Below, piece after piece: positions 17,545-25,568 of a stretch of 64,000 bases of DNA. Below the pieces are notes generated by a model that was not told the origin of the DNA, did not search any database, and worked only from the letters and a program-made list of their open reading frames with translations. The stretch comes from Planococcus glaciei (GTDB lineage Bacteria; Bacillota; Bacilli; Bacillales_A; Planococcaceae). Position 1 is the first letter of the stretch. Each line of letters starts with the position of its first letter. The translations under genes and the position numbers were made by a program. Location of the stretch: assembly GCF_900099655.1 (NCBI RefSeq), contig NZ_FNDC01000011.1, positions 1-64,000 of the forward strand, in the 5' to 3' direction.

Positions 17545-17835
17545 TTGGAAAAAGCGCCGAAAAATGTTCAAGAACTATTGGACCCAGCCGTTCCTCTCCA
17601 ATCTGTAAATAAGGATGGGGAAATGACCTATATCATTTATCAGGCAACAGATGAGGTAACTGCTTCTCTTGAAAAACAAGGAGATAAATTGAACGTGAAA
17701 TTGAAAGCCATGCCCAAAGAGGATGGCGAAATTGAACAACATGTATTTAAGTTGAAAGTAGACAAGGATACGGAAATGATTGACATACTCATAAATGGTA
17801 AATCAACTCCCATTGCTATAATCACTGGTTCATAA
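17545..17835 (+). pseudogene. N-terminally truncated hypothetical protein
   Basis: The 96-codon frame (VQELLDPAVPLQSVNKDGEM, ending STPIAIITGS) has alternating beta-like hydrophobicity and looks like the tail of a larger secreted or lipoprotein-type protein. The only start is a TTG without a Shine-Dalgarno site, twelve bases after the 147-bp repeat. I take it as a fragment. The family is not recognised. Confidence 0.45.
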
Positions 17836-18031
17836 AAACTTAGTTTTTGAAAGAATAAAATTTTACATTCTGGTAGTTATGTTGCATTCAGTTACTTGTA
17901 TTATCTAAATTAAATTCAAAGAACTTCAACAAAAAAGGCGGCCTAACTCTAGTATGGAAAAAGCTCTGCAGCATGACCACTATGTTCAAGTAGCCATTTA
18001 CTTATAAGTTTTAGGCAGTCAGGAGGCCCTA

Positions 18032-18532
18032 ATGAACAAGAACGAATTTATGGAAGAGTTAAAGGAGATTGTTGAAGATCCATTGTTTATTGGAAATTCG
18101 ATTGAGGATCTTACTGACGAAGCGGCGGAAAACACTTGGTCTATTTCGATGGGACAGGAGTTGGCAAATGATTTTACTATGGAAGAACTGGTTTCATTCT
18201 TTACCCAAGTTCAAACCAATAGAAAAGAGCAGATCGTCCATACTAGTGACCATCCCATGATTTTTTATGCATGGTTTGACTGGCAGACATCAAGCCTCAG
18301 ATTCAGCTTGATGTCTGCATTTCAAGAAAAGTTGCCGTTTGGCAGCAAGTATAAAACGATTGCAAGTATAGAACCCATCATCGTTGAATTTCTACAATTT
18401 CAGTTTCACGATGGCTTCCCTTTTACCGAGATTCACGATGAGGTTCCTACCGAGACGGAAGAGAAAGAAAAAGTGAATGAACCGTTCAATGTTTATGTAG
18501 TAATACTTTCTAATGATAGAGAAACTTTGTAA
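18032..18532 (+). CDS. hypothetical protein of the accessory array, gene 1
   Basis: The 166-residue acidic soluble protein (MNKNEFMEELKEIVEDP start; YAWFDWQTSSLRFSLMSAFQ in the middle) has mixed alpha/beta character and no recognised family. CAGGAGGCCC gives a strong ribosome site. It is followed within 15 bases by a 32-nt palindrome. Small size, acidity and one-gene-per-cassette spacing recall immunity-protein arrays of polymorphic toxin loci, but this is inference only. Confidence 0.6.
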   Translation: MNKNEFMEELKEIVEDPLFIGNSIEDLTDEAAENTWSISMGQELANDFTMEELVSFFTQVQTNRKEQIVHTSDHPMIFYAWFDWQTSSLRFSLMSAFQEKLPFGSKYKTIASIEPIIVEFLQFQFHDGFPFTEIHDEVPTETEEKEKVNEPFNVYVVILSNDRETL

Positions 18533-18545
18533 CTTGGCTCAATCT

Positions 18546-18577
18546 GAATGCAACTCATTGCTAATTAAATTGCATTC
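18546..18577. repeat. 32-nt palindromic repeat
   Basis: GAATGCAACT and AATTGCATTC pair with one G-T around a 12-nt centre. The total is again exactly 32 nt. It lies between two array genes. Confidence 0.75.
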
Positions 18578-18682
18578 AAAATAGGGGAAAGCGACATCAA
18601 ATTTCCTGAAATCGAAACATGAAGGAGATCTGGTTTTTGTCGTAAAAGGCTAAAACACAAGTAATTATGAAAGGAGAAAATC

Positions 18683-19357
18683 ATGCTAGACGTTCATTTT
18701 AATGACTGGAGAAAAAATCGTACCCCGGAAGACAAAAAACGAAAGCACGAAATGAATATTTTTGAATTGATTTTTTCTAGGAAGGCTACAGAATTGGGAC
18801 TGACCATAGAGGGGCATGAGTTGATCAATATTTTTTGTGTAGGAAATGAACGAAGTCCCTATTCTCTAAGCAAACGGACAGAAATTATGGAGATTGAAGT
18901 GAAGGTGCCTTATAATTTTCTGGAATTTCTTTGCTTGGAATCCACTGAAGCGAAATTCAAGGAATTTAAGCGCTTGATTCATTTATATGTAGTGCCAGTT
19001 TTACTGGAATATTCCCCTTTACCAAAGGATGTCATTTTGGAACTAGTGGACCGTTCACTTAATCAAATTCCGAATCAAAATTACGAAGCCGTGTTTTTAG
19101 CAGGAAAAACTCCGAAAAAGAGTCCTAGCCGGAAAAGAGTAGCGTTATTAAAAGGTGTGCATCGCGTCGAAGGGTTTCAATTGTATTGTGAAGTTTATGA
19201 TGCAAGAGGGATGCGAATTGTAAACAAGCTTTTGGTGGAAGAGATAGGAGAACCAAATGCCTATTCCAGATTTTTAGGGAAACTGAAATGGCAAAGCGAA
19301 TCGTTGATCGTTGTCAAATCTCCATACAGCAGCTGGCAGGCTACTATCGAAATTTAG
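18683..19357 (+). CDS. hypothetical protein of the accessory array, gene 2
   Basis: The 224-residue protein (MLDVHFNDWRKNRTPEDKKR start) has no signal peptide or membrane segment. The segment NQNYEAVFLAGKTPKKSPSR is followed by basic residues, then a beta-rich end (GFQLYCEVYDARGMRIVNKL). It may belong to an immunity-type family, from memory of similar proteins in Bacillus, but I cannot name it with confidence. GAAAGGAGAAAATC precedes the ATG. Flanked by 32-nt palindromes at 18546 and 19397. Confidence 0.6.
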   Translation: MLDVHFNDWRKNRTPEDKKRKHEMNIFELIFSRKATELGLTIEGHELINIFCVGNERSPYSLSKRTEIMEIEVKVPYNFLEFLCLESTEAKFKEFKRLIHLYVVPVLLEYSPLPKDVILELVDRSLNQIPNQNYEAVFLAGKTPKKSPSRKRVALLKGVHRVEGFQLYCEVYDARGMRIVNKLLVEEIGEPNAYSRFLGKLKWQSESLIVVKSPYSSWQATIEI

Positions 19358-19396
19358 ACTATTTAATAAACCCTGTAAAAACGTTTTTTTAGTTTT

Positions 19397-19428
19397 GGAT
19401 GTAATTTATTGGGAATTAAGTTACATTC
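19397..19428. repeat. 32-nt palindromic repeat
   Basis: GGATGTAATTTA and TAAGTTACATTC pair with two G-T pairs around ATTGGGAA. The total is 32 nt. It lies 40 bases after gene 2 and 36 bases before gene 3. Confidence 0.75.
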
Positions 19429-19463
19429 AATCAAATACTCAAGGTAGGTGGTGAAGCCTTGTG

Positions 19464-20000
19464 ATGGATTGGCAATGGCCGGAAGTGGATGCTTTAGAAA
19501 GTCAGGAAAAGTGGAATGAAGCAAAATCGTTCTTACTAAAGAACTGGCAGCAAGATCCGACTGACGTAAAAGTGACCATTCGACTGGGGTTCTTTTGTTG
19601 GTATCTCTTAGTCGAAGAGGTGCCTCTAGGAGTCGGAAATGTAGACTTGGATGAGTTAGCGACCATATTAATCCAAGCTACGAATTTTGGATTAGCTAAT
19701 TTGAAGGATCATGAAGAGTTCCTTTGGATTTTCGGCTATATGATTTCACTATTTCCGTATTACTTTGGTGATTATGAAGATTGGGAAGAAAAAGGTAAAT
19801 TGATGTTGAGACGTGCTCATGAACTATGCCCAGACGAGCCCGTGTATCAGTATTCTTACATAAGTTCCCTCACTTCCGATGATGTAGAGCTGAAGAACGG
19901 ATTTCAACAATTAAAAACTGTGCTTGAAGACAGGTTTCAAGGAAAAGGGTTATTGTCCGAGTACTTCACAAGTATATGGCAAAACTGGCAAGGGATTTGA
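19464..20000 (+). CDS. hypothetical protein of the accessory array, gene 3
   Basis: The 178-residue acidic protein starts MDWQWPEVDALESQEKWNEA and is rich in Trp and aromatic residues. The helical pairs (SFLLKNWQQDPTDVKVTIRL, later LMLRRAHELCPDEPVYQYSY) suggest TPR-like repeats. No family is named. The ATG at 19464 follows a GTG in frame; GGTAGGTGG is the likely ribosome site. Confidence 0.6.
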   Translation: MDWQWPEVDALESQEKWNEAKSFLLKNWQQDPTDVKVTIRLGFFCWYLLVEEVPLGVGNVDLDELATILIQATNFGLANLKDHEEFLWIFGYMISLFPYYFGDYEDWEEKGKLMLRRAHELCPDEPVYQYSYISSLTSDDVELKNGFQQLKTVLEDRFQGKGLLSEYFTSIWQNWQGI

Positions 20001-20134
20001 ACCAGTCAAAAAGTTCACATCTAAAGAAGATATATGGAATTCGGATGGTTTTCTTGCATTCATATTCAAATTACTTGGTTATTATCAATTCTAATACTTT
20101 ATTATGTTGACGCTGAAAGTGAGGAGAATTCTAA

Positions 20135-20626
20135 ATGCGCGAGAAAAAAATCCGTGGGATTAAACGGAAGACGGAAAATATGGTCGGCCGGATCGAAGAA
20201 AACACACTGGCGTTCCCAACAGAATACTACAACGGCAACTGGCATATGCACTTACCGGTTGGCCAAGGTTTTATCAGCTCCGGTAAAACTCCGCGGAAGG
20301 TCAAGCGATTGTGCATGCAGACGTTAGTGGATCGAGCAGAATATCTAAAAGGGCTGCAGCCGCATAATGAAGAAAGATATCGGGTTGCTGTCTTATTTAC
20401 CTTGCCCAGTCTATGGAATTCGCAAATTATCATCTTCAAAGGGGAAGATGATTTTAAAGATTTCTTTAACAGGGATAGCGATTATTATAAGTGGATTCCT
20501 CTCACAGATAACGGAAACATTCAAACTGACTGGAAGTTAACTATTCCGGACGATTTAGACATATCCGGTTTTAAAGAAGTTATTGATGACGAGGATGGTT
20601 ATTATGAAAGTGAAATTTGGTTATAG
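20135..20626 (+). CDS. DUF3916-like protein, accessory array gene 4
   Basis: The 163-residue basic-to-acidic protein contains KIRGIKRKTENMVGRIEENT, FPTEYYNGNWHMHLPVGQGF and TPRKVKRLCMQTLVDRAEYL, a pattern I associate with the DUF3916 family, whose function is unknown. GTGAGGAGAATT precedes the ATG. No palindrome separates it from gene 3, which lies 134 bases upstream, but one follows at 20650. Confidence 0.65.
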   Translation: MREKKIRGIKRKTENMVGRIEENTLAFPTEYYNGNWHMHLPVGQGFISSGKTPRKVKRLCMQTLVDRAEYLKGLQPHNEERYRVAVLFTLPSLWNSQIIIFKGEDDFKDFFNRDSDYYKWIPLTDNGNIQTDWKLTIPDDLDISGFKEVIDDEDGYYESEIWL

Positions 20627-20649
20627 GAGACATTAAATGACGAGCTTTT

Positions 20650-20681
20650 TAATGTAACATGATGCGAATTAAGTTACATTC
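20650..20681. repeat. 32-nt palindromic repeat
   Basis: AATGTAACAT and AAGTTACATT pair around GATGCGAATT with one mismatch. The whole unit is 32 nt and lies between array genes 4 and 5. Confidence 0.75.
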
Positions 20682-20737
20682 AATAGAGCTTAAATTAGTA
20701 AGGGTAAATAAGAGAAATAGGATGGGAGGGAATCAAC

Positions 20738-21160
20738 ATGAAGAAGGAGATGGAAGAACTGATTGTGAAATCGTTCTTCGAAAAAAACGTTCAAGAAAGA
20801 GTGCTCCACGAATTGTTTACACCAAAGAAAAGGGATCATGCTTTAAATCGGCTTTGCCACGAATATCAGAGGATGTTGAAGGGGAAATACATGATCGAAA
20901 TTCCACCTCCTAATTCGGATCCAGATGACATTTATGAGCTACTCATGAAAAACGGAGCTGAAAAGATGTGCTATTCCCTGTCTCACAGTGAAAAGGTAGA
21001 TGGAAAAGAACTGCCTCTTCAAGAAGTTTTGGAACATGCTGTAGGCTTTGGTTTTCCGTCTATCATTTCGTGTATTCCGGGTGAATTAGCCTACTTTGAA
21101 GCGGAACAAGCAAATGGATCTCCACCCAGATTTATCTTAAAGCGTCCTAAAATGAATTGA
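20738..21160 (+). CDS. hypothetical protein of the accessory array, gene 5
   Basis: The 140-residue protein has an N-terminal helical part (VKSFFEKNVQERVLHELFTP) and a C-terminal part with KELPLQEVLEHAVGFGFPSI and CIPGELAYFEAEQANGSPPR. No signal peptide or membrane segment. Family unknown. GGGAGGGAATCAAC precedes the ATG. It is the last gene of the array before the WYL regulator. Confidence 0.6.
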   Translation: MKKEMEELIVKSFFEKNVQERVLHELFTPKKRDHALNRLCHEYQRMLKGKYMIEIPPPNSDPDDIYELLMKNGAEKMCYSLSHSEKVDGKELPLQEVLEHAVGFGFPSIISCIPGELAYFEAEQANGSPPRFILKRPKMN

Positions 21161-21462
21161 AATGATAGCCTACAATCTTTCCGAGAAGCTAACCAGTCCT
21201 ACTTGGGAAATCTTTTTTTCTTAGAAGAGTTGTAAGTGGCAAATGCAACAAATAAGAGAACCGCAATCCTTCCGTATGTCATTGCGGGCCTTAAAGGAAC
21301 AATTCCAGTAATAGAAGCAAATAAACTTGATTGGAGTTGAGACAAATAGAAAGTTATTTTTAGAATATGACGCTAGGAAGATTTAAAGCGGGGGGAAGAA
21401 GTACCGTATACATCATGCAGGAATGAATTAGGCAGCAAAGCTTTATAGAGAGGGGGAGTTAT
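21161..21462. other. intergenic region
   Basis: About 300 bases without a convincing gene, repeat or terminator. GAGAGGGGGAG near the end is the ribosome site of the next gene. Confidence 0.5.
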
Positions 21463-22425
21463 ATGCCGAAGATTGATAATATGCTGGCAATTATATGGAT
21501 GCTTCGTTCGGGTGAAAAAATTACTGCAAAACAAATTTCAGAAAAGCTAGAGATGAATATAAGGACAGTTTATCGTTACATTGATACAATTTCAACAAGT
21601 GGCGTACCGATCATTTCAGAACCAGGTCATAACGGTGGCTACACTTTAATGAACAATTTTATTGAAGCACCACTTTTTTTTGATTTTGAGGAGCAAACTT
21701 CCCTAATCCATGCGGCAGTTTTTGCAGAAGAAGCTGGATATTATGGCGGTGAAGCACTAAATAGGGCCATTTCAAAACTTAGTAATTACTCAAATCAAGA
21801 GCAGAAAACAAAGGTAAACCAAAATTTAACCAGCCTTGAAGTAATCAATCGATCAAGTCCATTCTCTATAGAACCTTTTTTAAAAGAGCTGGAACAGGCC
21901 GTAGCTGACGGGTACTCAGTTAAAATTCGCTACCAGAAAAGCGGCGAAAAGCAATCAAATGATAGATTAGTCGATCCATACAGAATTCTTTATTGGAACA
22001 ATAAGTGGTATGTCATTGGATTTTGTCATCTTAGGAATGAGATTCGTAGTTTTAGAGTAAATCGAATTGAAAGACTAATGCTAACCCAAAATGAGTTTAA
22101 TCAGCCAGAAAAGTTTTCAGCGCATGACTTTTTTTTAGAAAATCTTCTTCCAGCCATAGAAGGTAAGAAGGGGATGACTTCTTTGGTTGTTCAGGGACAT
22201 AAAACTGTATTAGATGATTTCTGCCAACATTGGTTTTTAGGACATTATTTACAGCAACGGACTTCAACTCAAGCAGTTTTTCTTCTGGAAAAAGATGTGA
22301 TCCATACATATGTGCCTTATTTACTTTTACCGTATAATCAATCGATTAAGGTCATTGAACCAACAAGTCTTAAGAAACGACTGGTTGAAGTTCTGGCGGA
22401 ACTAATAAAATTTCATGAAATATGA
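21463..22425 (+). CDS. YafY/WYL-family transcriptional regulator
   Basis: The 320-residue protein has an N-terminal HTH_11 domain (ITAKQISEKLEMNIRTVYRY) followed by a WYL domain (about 140-220) with the signature VDPYRILYWNNKWYVIGFCH and arginine-rich FRVNRIERL, then a WCX-type C-terminus. WYL regulators sense nucleic acids or small ligands. It stands directly upstream of the DJ-1/PfpI gene, which it may control. A hairpin separates the two. Confidence 0.88.
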   Translation: MPKIDNMLAIIWMLRSGEKITAKQISEKLEMNIRTVYRYIDTISTSGVPIISEPGHNGGYTLMNNFIEAPLFFDFEEQTSLIHAAVFAEEAGYYGGEALNRAISKLSNYSNQEQKTKVNQNLTSLEVINRSSPFSIEPFLKELEQAVADGYSVKIRYQKSGEKQSNDRLVDPYRILYWNNKWYVIGFCHLRNEIRSFRVNRIERLMLTQNEFNQPEKFSAHDFFLENLLPAIEGKKGMTSLVVQGHKTVLDDFCQHWFLGHYLQQRTSTQAVFLLEKDVIHTYVPYLLLPYNQSIKVIEPTSLKKRLVEVLAELIKFHEI

Positions 22426-22427
22426 TG

Positions 22428-22462
22428 ACTTCCCTGACGCTAGATGTCAGGGAAGTTATTTT
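22428..22462 (+). terminator. hairpin between WYL regulator and DJ-1 gene
   Basis: ACTTCCCTGAC and GTCAGGGAAGT form a perfect 11-bp stem with a 7-nt loop, followed by TATTTTAT. It may be a partial terminator, since the next gene starts only 40 bases later. Confidence 0.75.
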
Positions 22463-22499
22463 ATACTAGCTCTATTAATTGGAATTGGAGTGATATGGA

Positions 22500-23132
22500 A
22501 TGCTAACAAAAAAAGCTTTTCTCTATGTATTTGATACAATGTCGGACTGGGAGTATGGATATTTAATTGCTGAACTAAACTCGGGAAGATATTTTAAAAA
22601 AGATATAGCTCCTTTAAAAGTAATTACTGTAGGAGCCAATAAAGAAATAATAACGACGATGGGAGGGGTGGGCATTAAGCCAGATATTTCACTTAATGAA
22701 TGTATTCTTGGAAGTAAAGATCTTTTAATTTTACCAGGAGGAACGACGTGGAATGAAGAGATTCATCAACCTGTCTTGGAAAGAGTCGGCGAAGCATTAA
22801 AGCAGGGCACTATTGTGGCCGCAATTTGCGGTGCAATCGAAGGCCTTGCGAATTTAGGATATTTAGATGTTAGAAAGCATACAAGTAACAACTTAGAGTA
22901 TACCAAAATGGTATGTCCTAATTATAAAGGAGAAGAGTTCTATGAAGCGGAATCTGCGGTATCAGATGCAAATTTAGTTACTTCCTCTGGAATAGCTCCA
23001 CTGGAATTTGCGGTGGAAGTGCTGGAAAAATTAGATGTTTTTGCAAAAGATGCATTGCGTTCTTGGTACAGCCTGAATAAGGCCCATCAATCCGAAGACT
23101 TCTTCCAATTAATGAATTCAATAAAAAAATAA
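22500..23132 (+). CDS. DJ-1/PfpI family protein
   Basis: The 210-residue protein has the class I glutamine amidotransferase-like fold with the nucleophile elbow VAAICGAIEGLA (Cys110) and upstream LLILPGGTTWNE. Close relatives include YdeA-like stress proteases/glyoxalases. The substrate is unknown. It probably forms a unit with the WYL regulator upstream. Confidence 0.85.
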   Translation: MLTKKAFLYVFDTMSDWEYGYLIAELNSGRYFKKDIAPLKVITVGANKEIITTMGGVGIKPDISLNECILGSKDLLILPGGTTWNEEIHQPVLERVGEALKQGTIVAAICGAIEGLANLGYLDVRKHTSNNLEYTKMVCPNYKGEEFYEAESAVSDANLVTSSGIAPLEFAVEVLEKLDVFAKDALRSWYSLNKAHQSEDFFQLMNSIKK

Positions 23133-23310
23133 ATAAAGCAGCTGGAAAGCTCAATTCACTATTATGATTTGCAAGAAAGCTAGGTTTTATTTTTTAAATT
23201 CCTTATCGGTGTAAATTCACATTTAATTGATGCGCTCTCTGTTCTATCTTTAGTAATGAAAAATTCTAGTCAAAAAATACTGGATGACAAAGCAAATTCC
23301 AGTCAGTCAC
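23133..23310. other. intergenic stretch, nothing recognised
   Basis: AT-rich sequence after the DJ-1 gene with no gene or terminator that I can support. Confidence 0.4.
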
Positions 23311-23412
23311 AAGTTTATATCTCTTCACTTATTGGTAGATGATATTTGAATGGCCAAGATAAGAAAAGCAGAGGAGTCACTCTCTTTTTAAGAGCAGTCC
23401 TCCGCTTTTGTA
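23311..23412 (+). repeat. box-hairpin-box intergenic element, copy F
   Basis: 5' box AAGTTTATATCTCTTCACTT then ATTGGTAG; long hairpin AAAAGCAGAGGA (23364) with TCCTCCGCTTTT (23398), one mismatch in 12, and an inner CTCTTTTTAAGAG stem. No clear 3' box. Confidence 0.6.
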
Positions 23413-23997
23413 ATCCCTTTATTTAATAAACCGACTCATTATCCAGGTTTTTTATCCGTTCTTTTTACGGAAATGGCGTTGGACAATGGCGGGATACCAA
23501 ATGTTAAGGGCAAAATAATTAATTTAGCAAATAGAAAAAGATCTCAAATCGGCGGCTGAAAAGGAAGATGTGCAGCCACAGCAAGTATTCGTCTGGCGTC
23601 GGTAATTCCGTAAAATGGAAAATGAGGACCACTGCGATTTCGATATTTTTGATCCAGATTGAATTAATAAAGAGAACAGAAAGGTTATTAATCAACTGAA
23701 CCCCAAATATAATTATTTCTTAAAGTGTATACCATGTGAGAGTCCGTTCAGTGGACGACCTTTTTCTTTATTGCATCAAATCGTTCATTTATATTGAAAA
23801 AATCTGAGCACAGACAGCGCCTTGTTATAAATGTTTCTCTTTACCGAAAAGGAGAATATTTTTCTCGATTTTAGTTCCAAATCAGATTCTAGCAGCAAAT
23901 TTTTTTCGTACATGCCTAATCATAATTATTTCATCTGATCATTTTGAAAAGAATGATTTAAGAAGGAAATAAGCGTAAGAAAAGTTGCGAGGAGCTT
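23413..23997. other. intergenic region with a possible coding remnant
   Basis: The plus strand around 23530-23607 encodes KDLKSAAEKEDVQPQQVFVW then RR and a stop, which looks like a gene tail without a start. The rest of the 585 bases holds nothing recognised. Confidence 0.3.
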
Positions 23998-24273
23998 TTA
24001 AGGGTAGAGGCTTTGGCAATTTTCTTTGTGCACTCGTACAGTGAGCTCGAACAGTGTGAAAGTCGGATTTTTAGTGGATGCTTCAAATAAGTCAGATGGA
24101 TGCTCTTTAATTCTTTTAAAAACTTTGGTTAGTAAAACTTCGCTTTGATCTTTATCGCCTGTTAATTTATATGCAATGTTAAATAGGAAGTATTCATACT
24201 TGTTGTAGAAAGCCTCGAATGATGCTTTATCTTTAACCATATGGATAGTCCTTAATTCTTGGTTAGTAGTCAT
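23998..24273 (-). CDS. orphan ECF sigma factor region 2 fragment
   Basis: The 91-residue protein contains SFEAFYNKYEYFLFNIAYKL then TGDKDQSEVLLTKVFKRI, the core-binding helix pattern of ECF sigma region 2, but ends shortly after and lacks region 4. It is either a truncated sigma gene or a sigma-2-like regulator. The ATG at 24273 is preferred because GGAG lies seven bases upstream; an in-frame GTG at 24277-24279 is the alternative. The intact ribosome site argues that it is expressed. Confidence 0.6.
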   Translation of the reverse strand: MTTNQELRTIHMVKDKASFEAFYNKYEYFLFNIAYKLTGDKDQSEVLLTKVFKRIKEHPSDLFEASTKNPTFTLFELTVRVHKENCQSLYP

Positions 24274-24685
24274 TCTCACGCTCCGTTGGGGTACTAATTA
24301 ACTATCTATACCTTTACTTTTTAATTCATAAACGTGTAATTTTTTTACATTTATAAGGGAGTAAAAGCTCTATAAAGTTAATGAAAATATTGAACCATTT
24401 TTTAAAAAAGAATTACGAAAAATGGTATTAAATGTTCAGATGCGTCTTGAATATACTGGATGAATGAACCAATCCACACCGATATTATCGAATATGGATT
24501 TATTTTATTTGTAAGTAGGAATTTTCTTTTATAAAAGAGAACTTAAGGATAGAACAGAAAGGAAGAGAAAAAGAGAGGAAAAGAATATATCCTTTTAAAA
24601 GAAGAGCAATTGCCCAATGCATAGGACAGTCTTAAACAGCTAGCAATTCATTTGTCAAGAGAAATAAGGAAGGAGGCACAGCAAT
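24274..24685. other. divergent intergenic region
   Basis: About 410 AT-rich bases between the sigma-like gene and the ferredoxin-like gene. No clear promoter, repeat or terminator is visible. Confidence 0.45.
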
Positions 24686-25102
24686 ATGAAACTGGTACAA
24701 AAAGAATATAGAGGAAGTGAAATAGACGTCTATTTCACGCCGGCTCTTTGCATCCATGCTGCTGAATGTGTCAAAGGACTTCCGTTGGTTTTTGACACAA
24801 CACGGCGGCCTTGGGTAGATCCGCAGCAAGGGAGTTTGGAAGCGATAGCTCAAGTAATTGAACGTTGTCCAAGTGGAGCACTTCAGTACGGACGAAAGGA
24901 TGGAGGGCCAAATGAACAACCGGATGCACCGGCTACCATTGTTCCCACCGTATCCCAGCAATTAATTATGCGAGGAAATCTTCAGATAAGCCAGGTGGAG
25001 GATGACATAAAAACTTATCGCGCTGTACTTTGTGGATGCGGGCAATCAAATAATGTCCCCTTCTGCGATAAAAGCTCGAACTGTAAGGGAGAGAAAAGTT
25101 GA
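24686..25102 (+). CDS. Fer4_19 plus CDGSH-type iron-sulfur protein with altered CDGSH motif
   Basis: The 138-residue protein has an N-terminal Fer4_19 (YjdI-like) domain (about 1-75: VYFTPALCIHAAECVKGLPL, later ERCPSGAL) and a C-terminal CDGSH-like segment. In CDGSH proteins three Cys and one His bind a 2Fe-2S cluster. Here the motif reads LCGCGQSNNVPFCDKSSN, so the histidine position is Ser (next residue Asn). Cluster binding at that site is therefore doubtful or altered. AAGGAGGCACAGC precedes the ATG. It is translationally coupled to the next gene. Confidence 0.8.
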   Translation: MKLVQKEYRGSEIDVYFTPALCIHAAECVKGLPLVFDTTRRPWVDPQQGSLEAIAQVIERCPSGALQYGRKDGGPNEQPDAPATIVPTVSQQLIMRGNLQISQVEDDIKTYRAVLCGCGQSNNVPFCDKSSNCKGEKS

Positions 25103-25377
25103 TGGAAATCAAATCAGGAGAAAACAAATTTTATATTGGTGATGATATTAAGAATACGGATGCTGAAGTTCATTATGTTCCGGCTGGCGCTACTCGAATT
25201 ATTGTTGACCATACACATGTTGGAGAGCAGCTTCGAGGCCAGGGTGTAGGCGAGCAATTAGTGGAGACCGTGATTGGTTATGCAAGGGAAAACAACTTGA
25301 TGATTGTGCCCCTTTGTCCTTTTGCGAAGCATCAATTTGAAATACATCCCGAATATGCAGATGTTTTAGCCAAGTAA
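25102..25377 (+). CDS. small GNAT acetyltransferase, YjdJ-like
   Basis: The 91-residue protein has the compact GNAT domain of the YjdJ family: THVGEQLRGQGVGEQLVETV binds acetyl-CoA and the tail is LCPFAKHQFEIHPEYADVLA. Its ATG overlaps the stop of the upstream iron-sulfur gene (TGATG), and E. coli shows the same yjdI-yjdJ pairing, so the two products probably work together. Function is unknown. A remnant of a paralogue lies at 37795. Confidence 0.85.
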   Translation: MEIKSGENKFYIGDDIKNTDAEVHYVPAGATRIIVDHTHVGEQLRGQGVGEQLVETVIGYARENNLMIVPLCPFAKHQFEIHPEYADVLAK

Positions 25378-25460
25378 CCACGAACTCCGTTTTTTTCAAA
25401 TCACTTCTTTTATAGCAATAGATGAGACGAGTTTTGAACTAAATACAGGTCTTAGCTAGA

Positions 25461-25488
25461 GGCTAAACGGATAGCGATTCGTTTAGCC
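25461..25488 (+). terminator. hairpin downstream of the YjdJ-like gene
   Basis: GGCTAAACG and CGTTTAGCC form a perfect 9-bp stem with a 10-nt loop. The following tract is only moderately T-rich, so termination strength is uncertain. Confidence 0.5.
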
Positions 25489-25568
25489 ATTTGATTTAGT
25501 TTAAAACCAGTGCGACAAGTGATTAATCACTAAAGCGGATTGAAAAAGAGTAATTGGAGTGATAGTAA

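Noticed and set aside
479..20681. CRISPR array formed by the palindromic repeats
   Set aside because: The repeats are hundreds to thousands of bases apart with genes between them; there are no spacers of uniform length and no cas genes.
17545..21160. Integron-type cassette array
   Set aside because: The 32-nt palindromes lack the core site and long stem of attC sites, and no integrase gene is present. A different mechanism would be needed.
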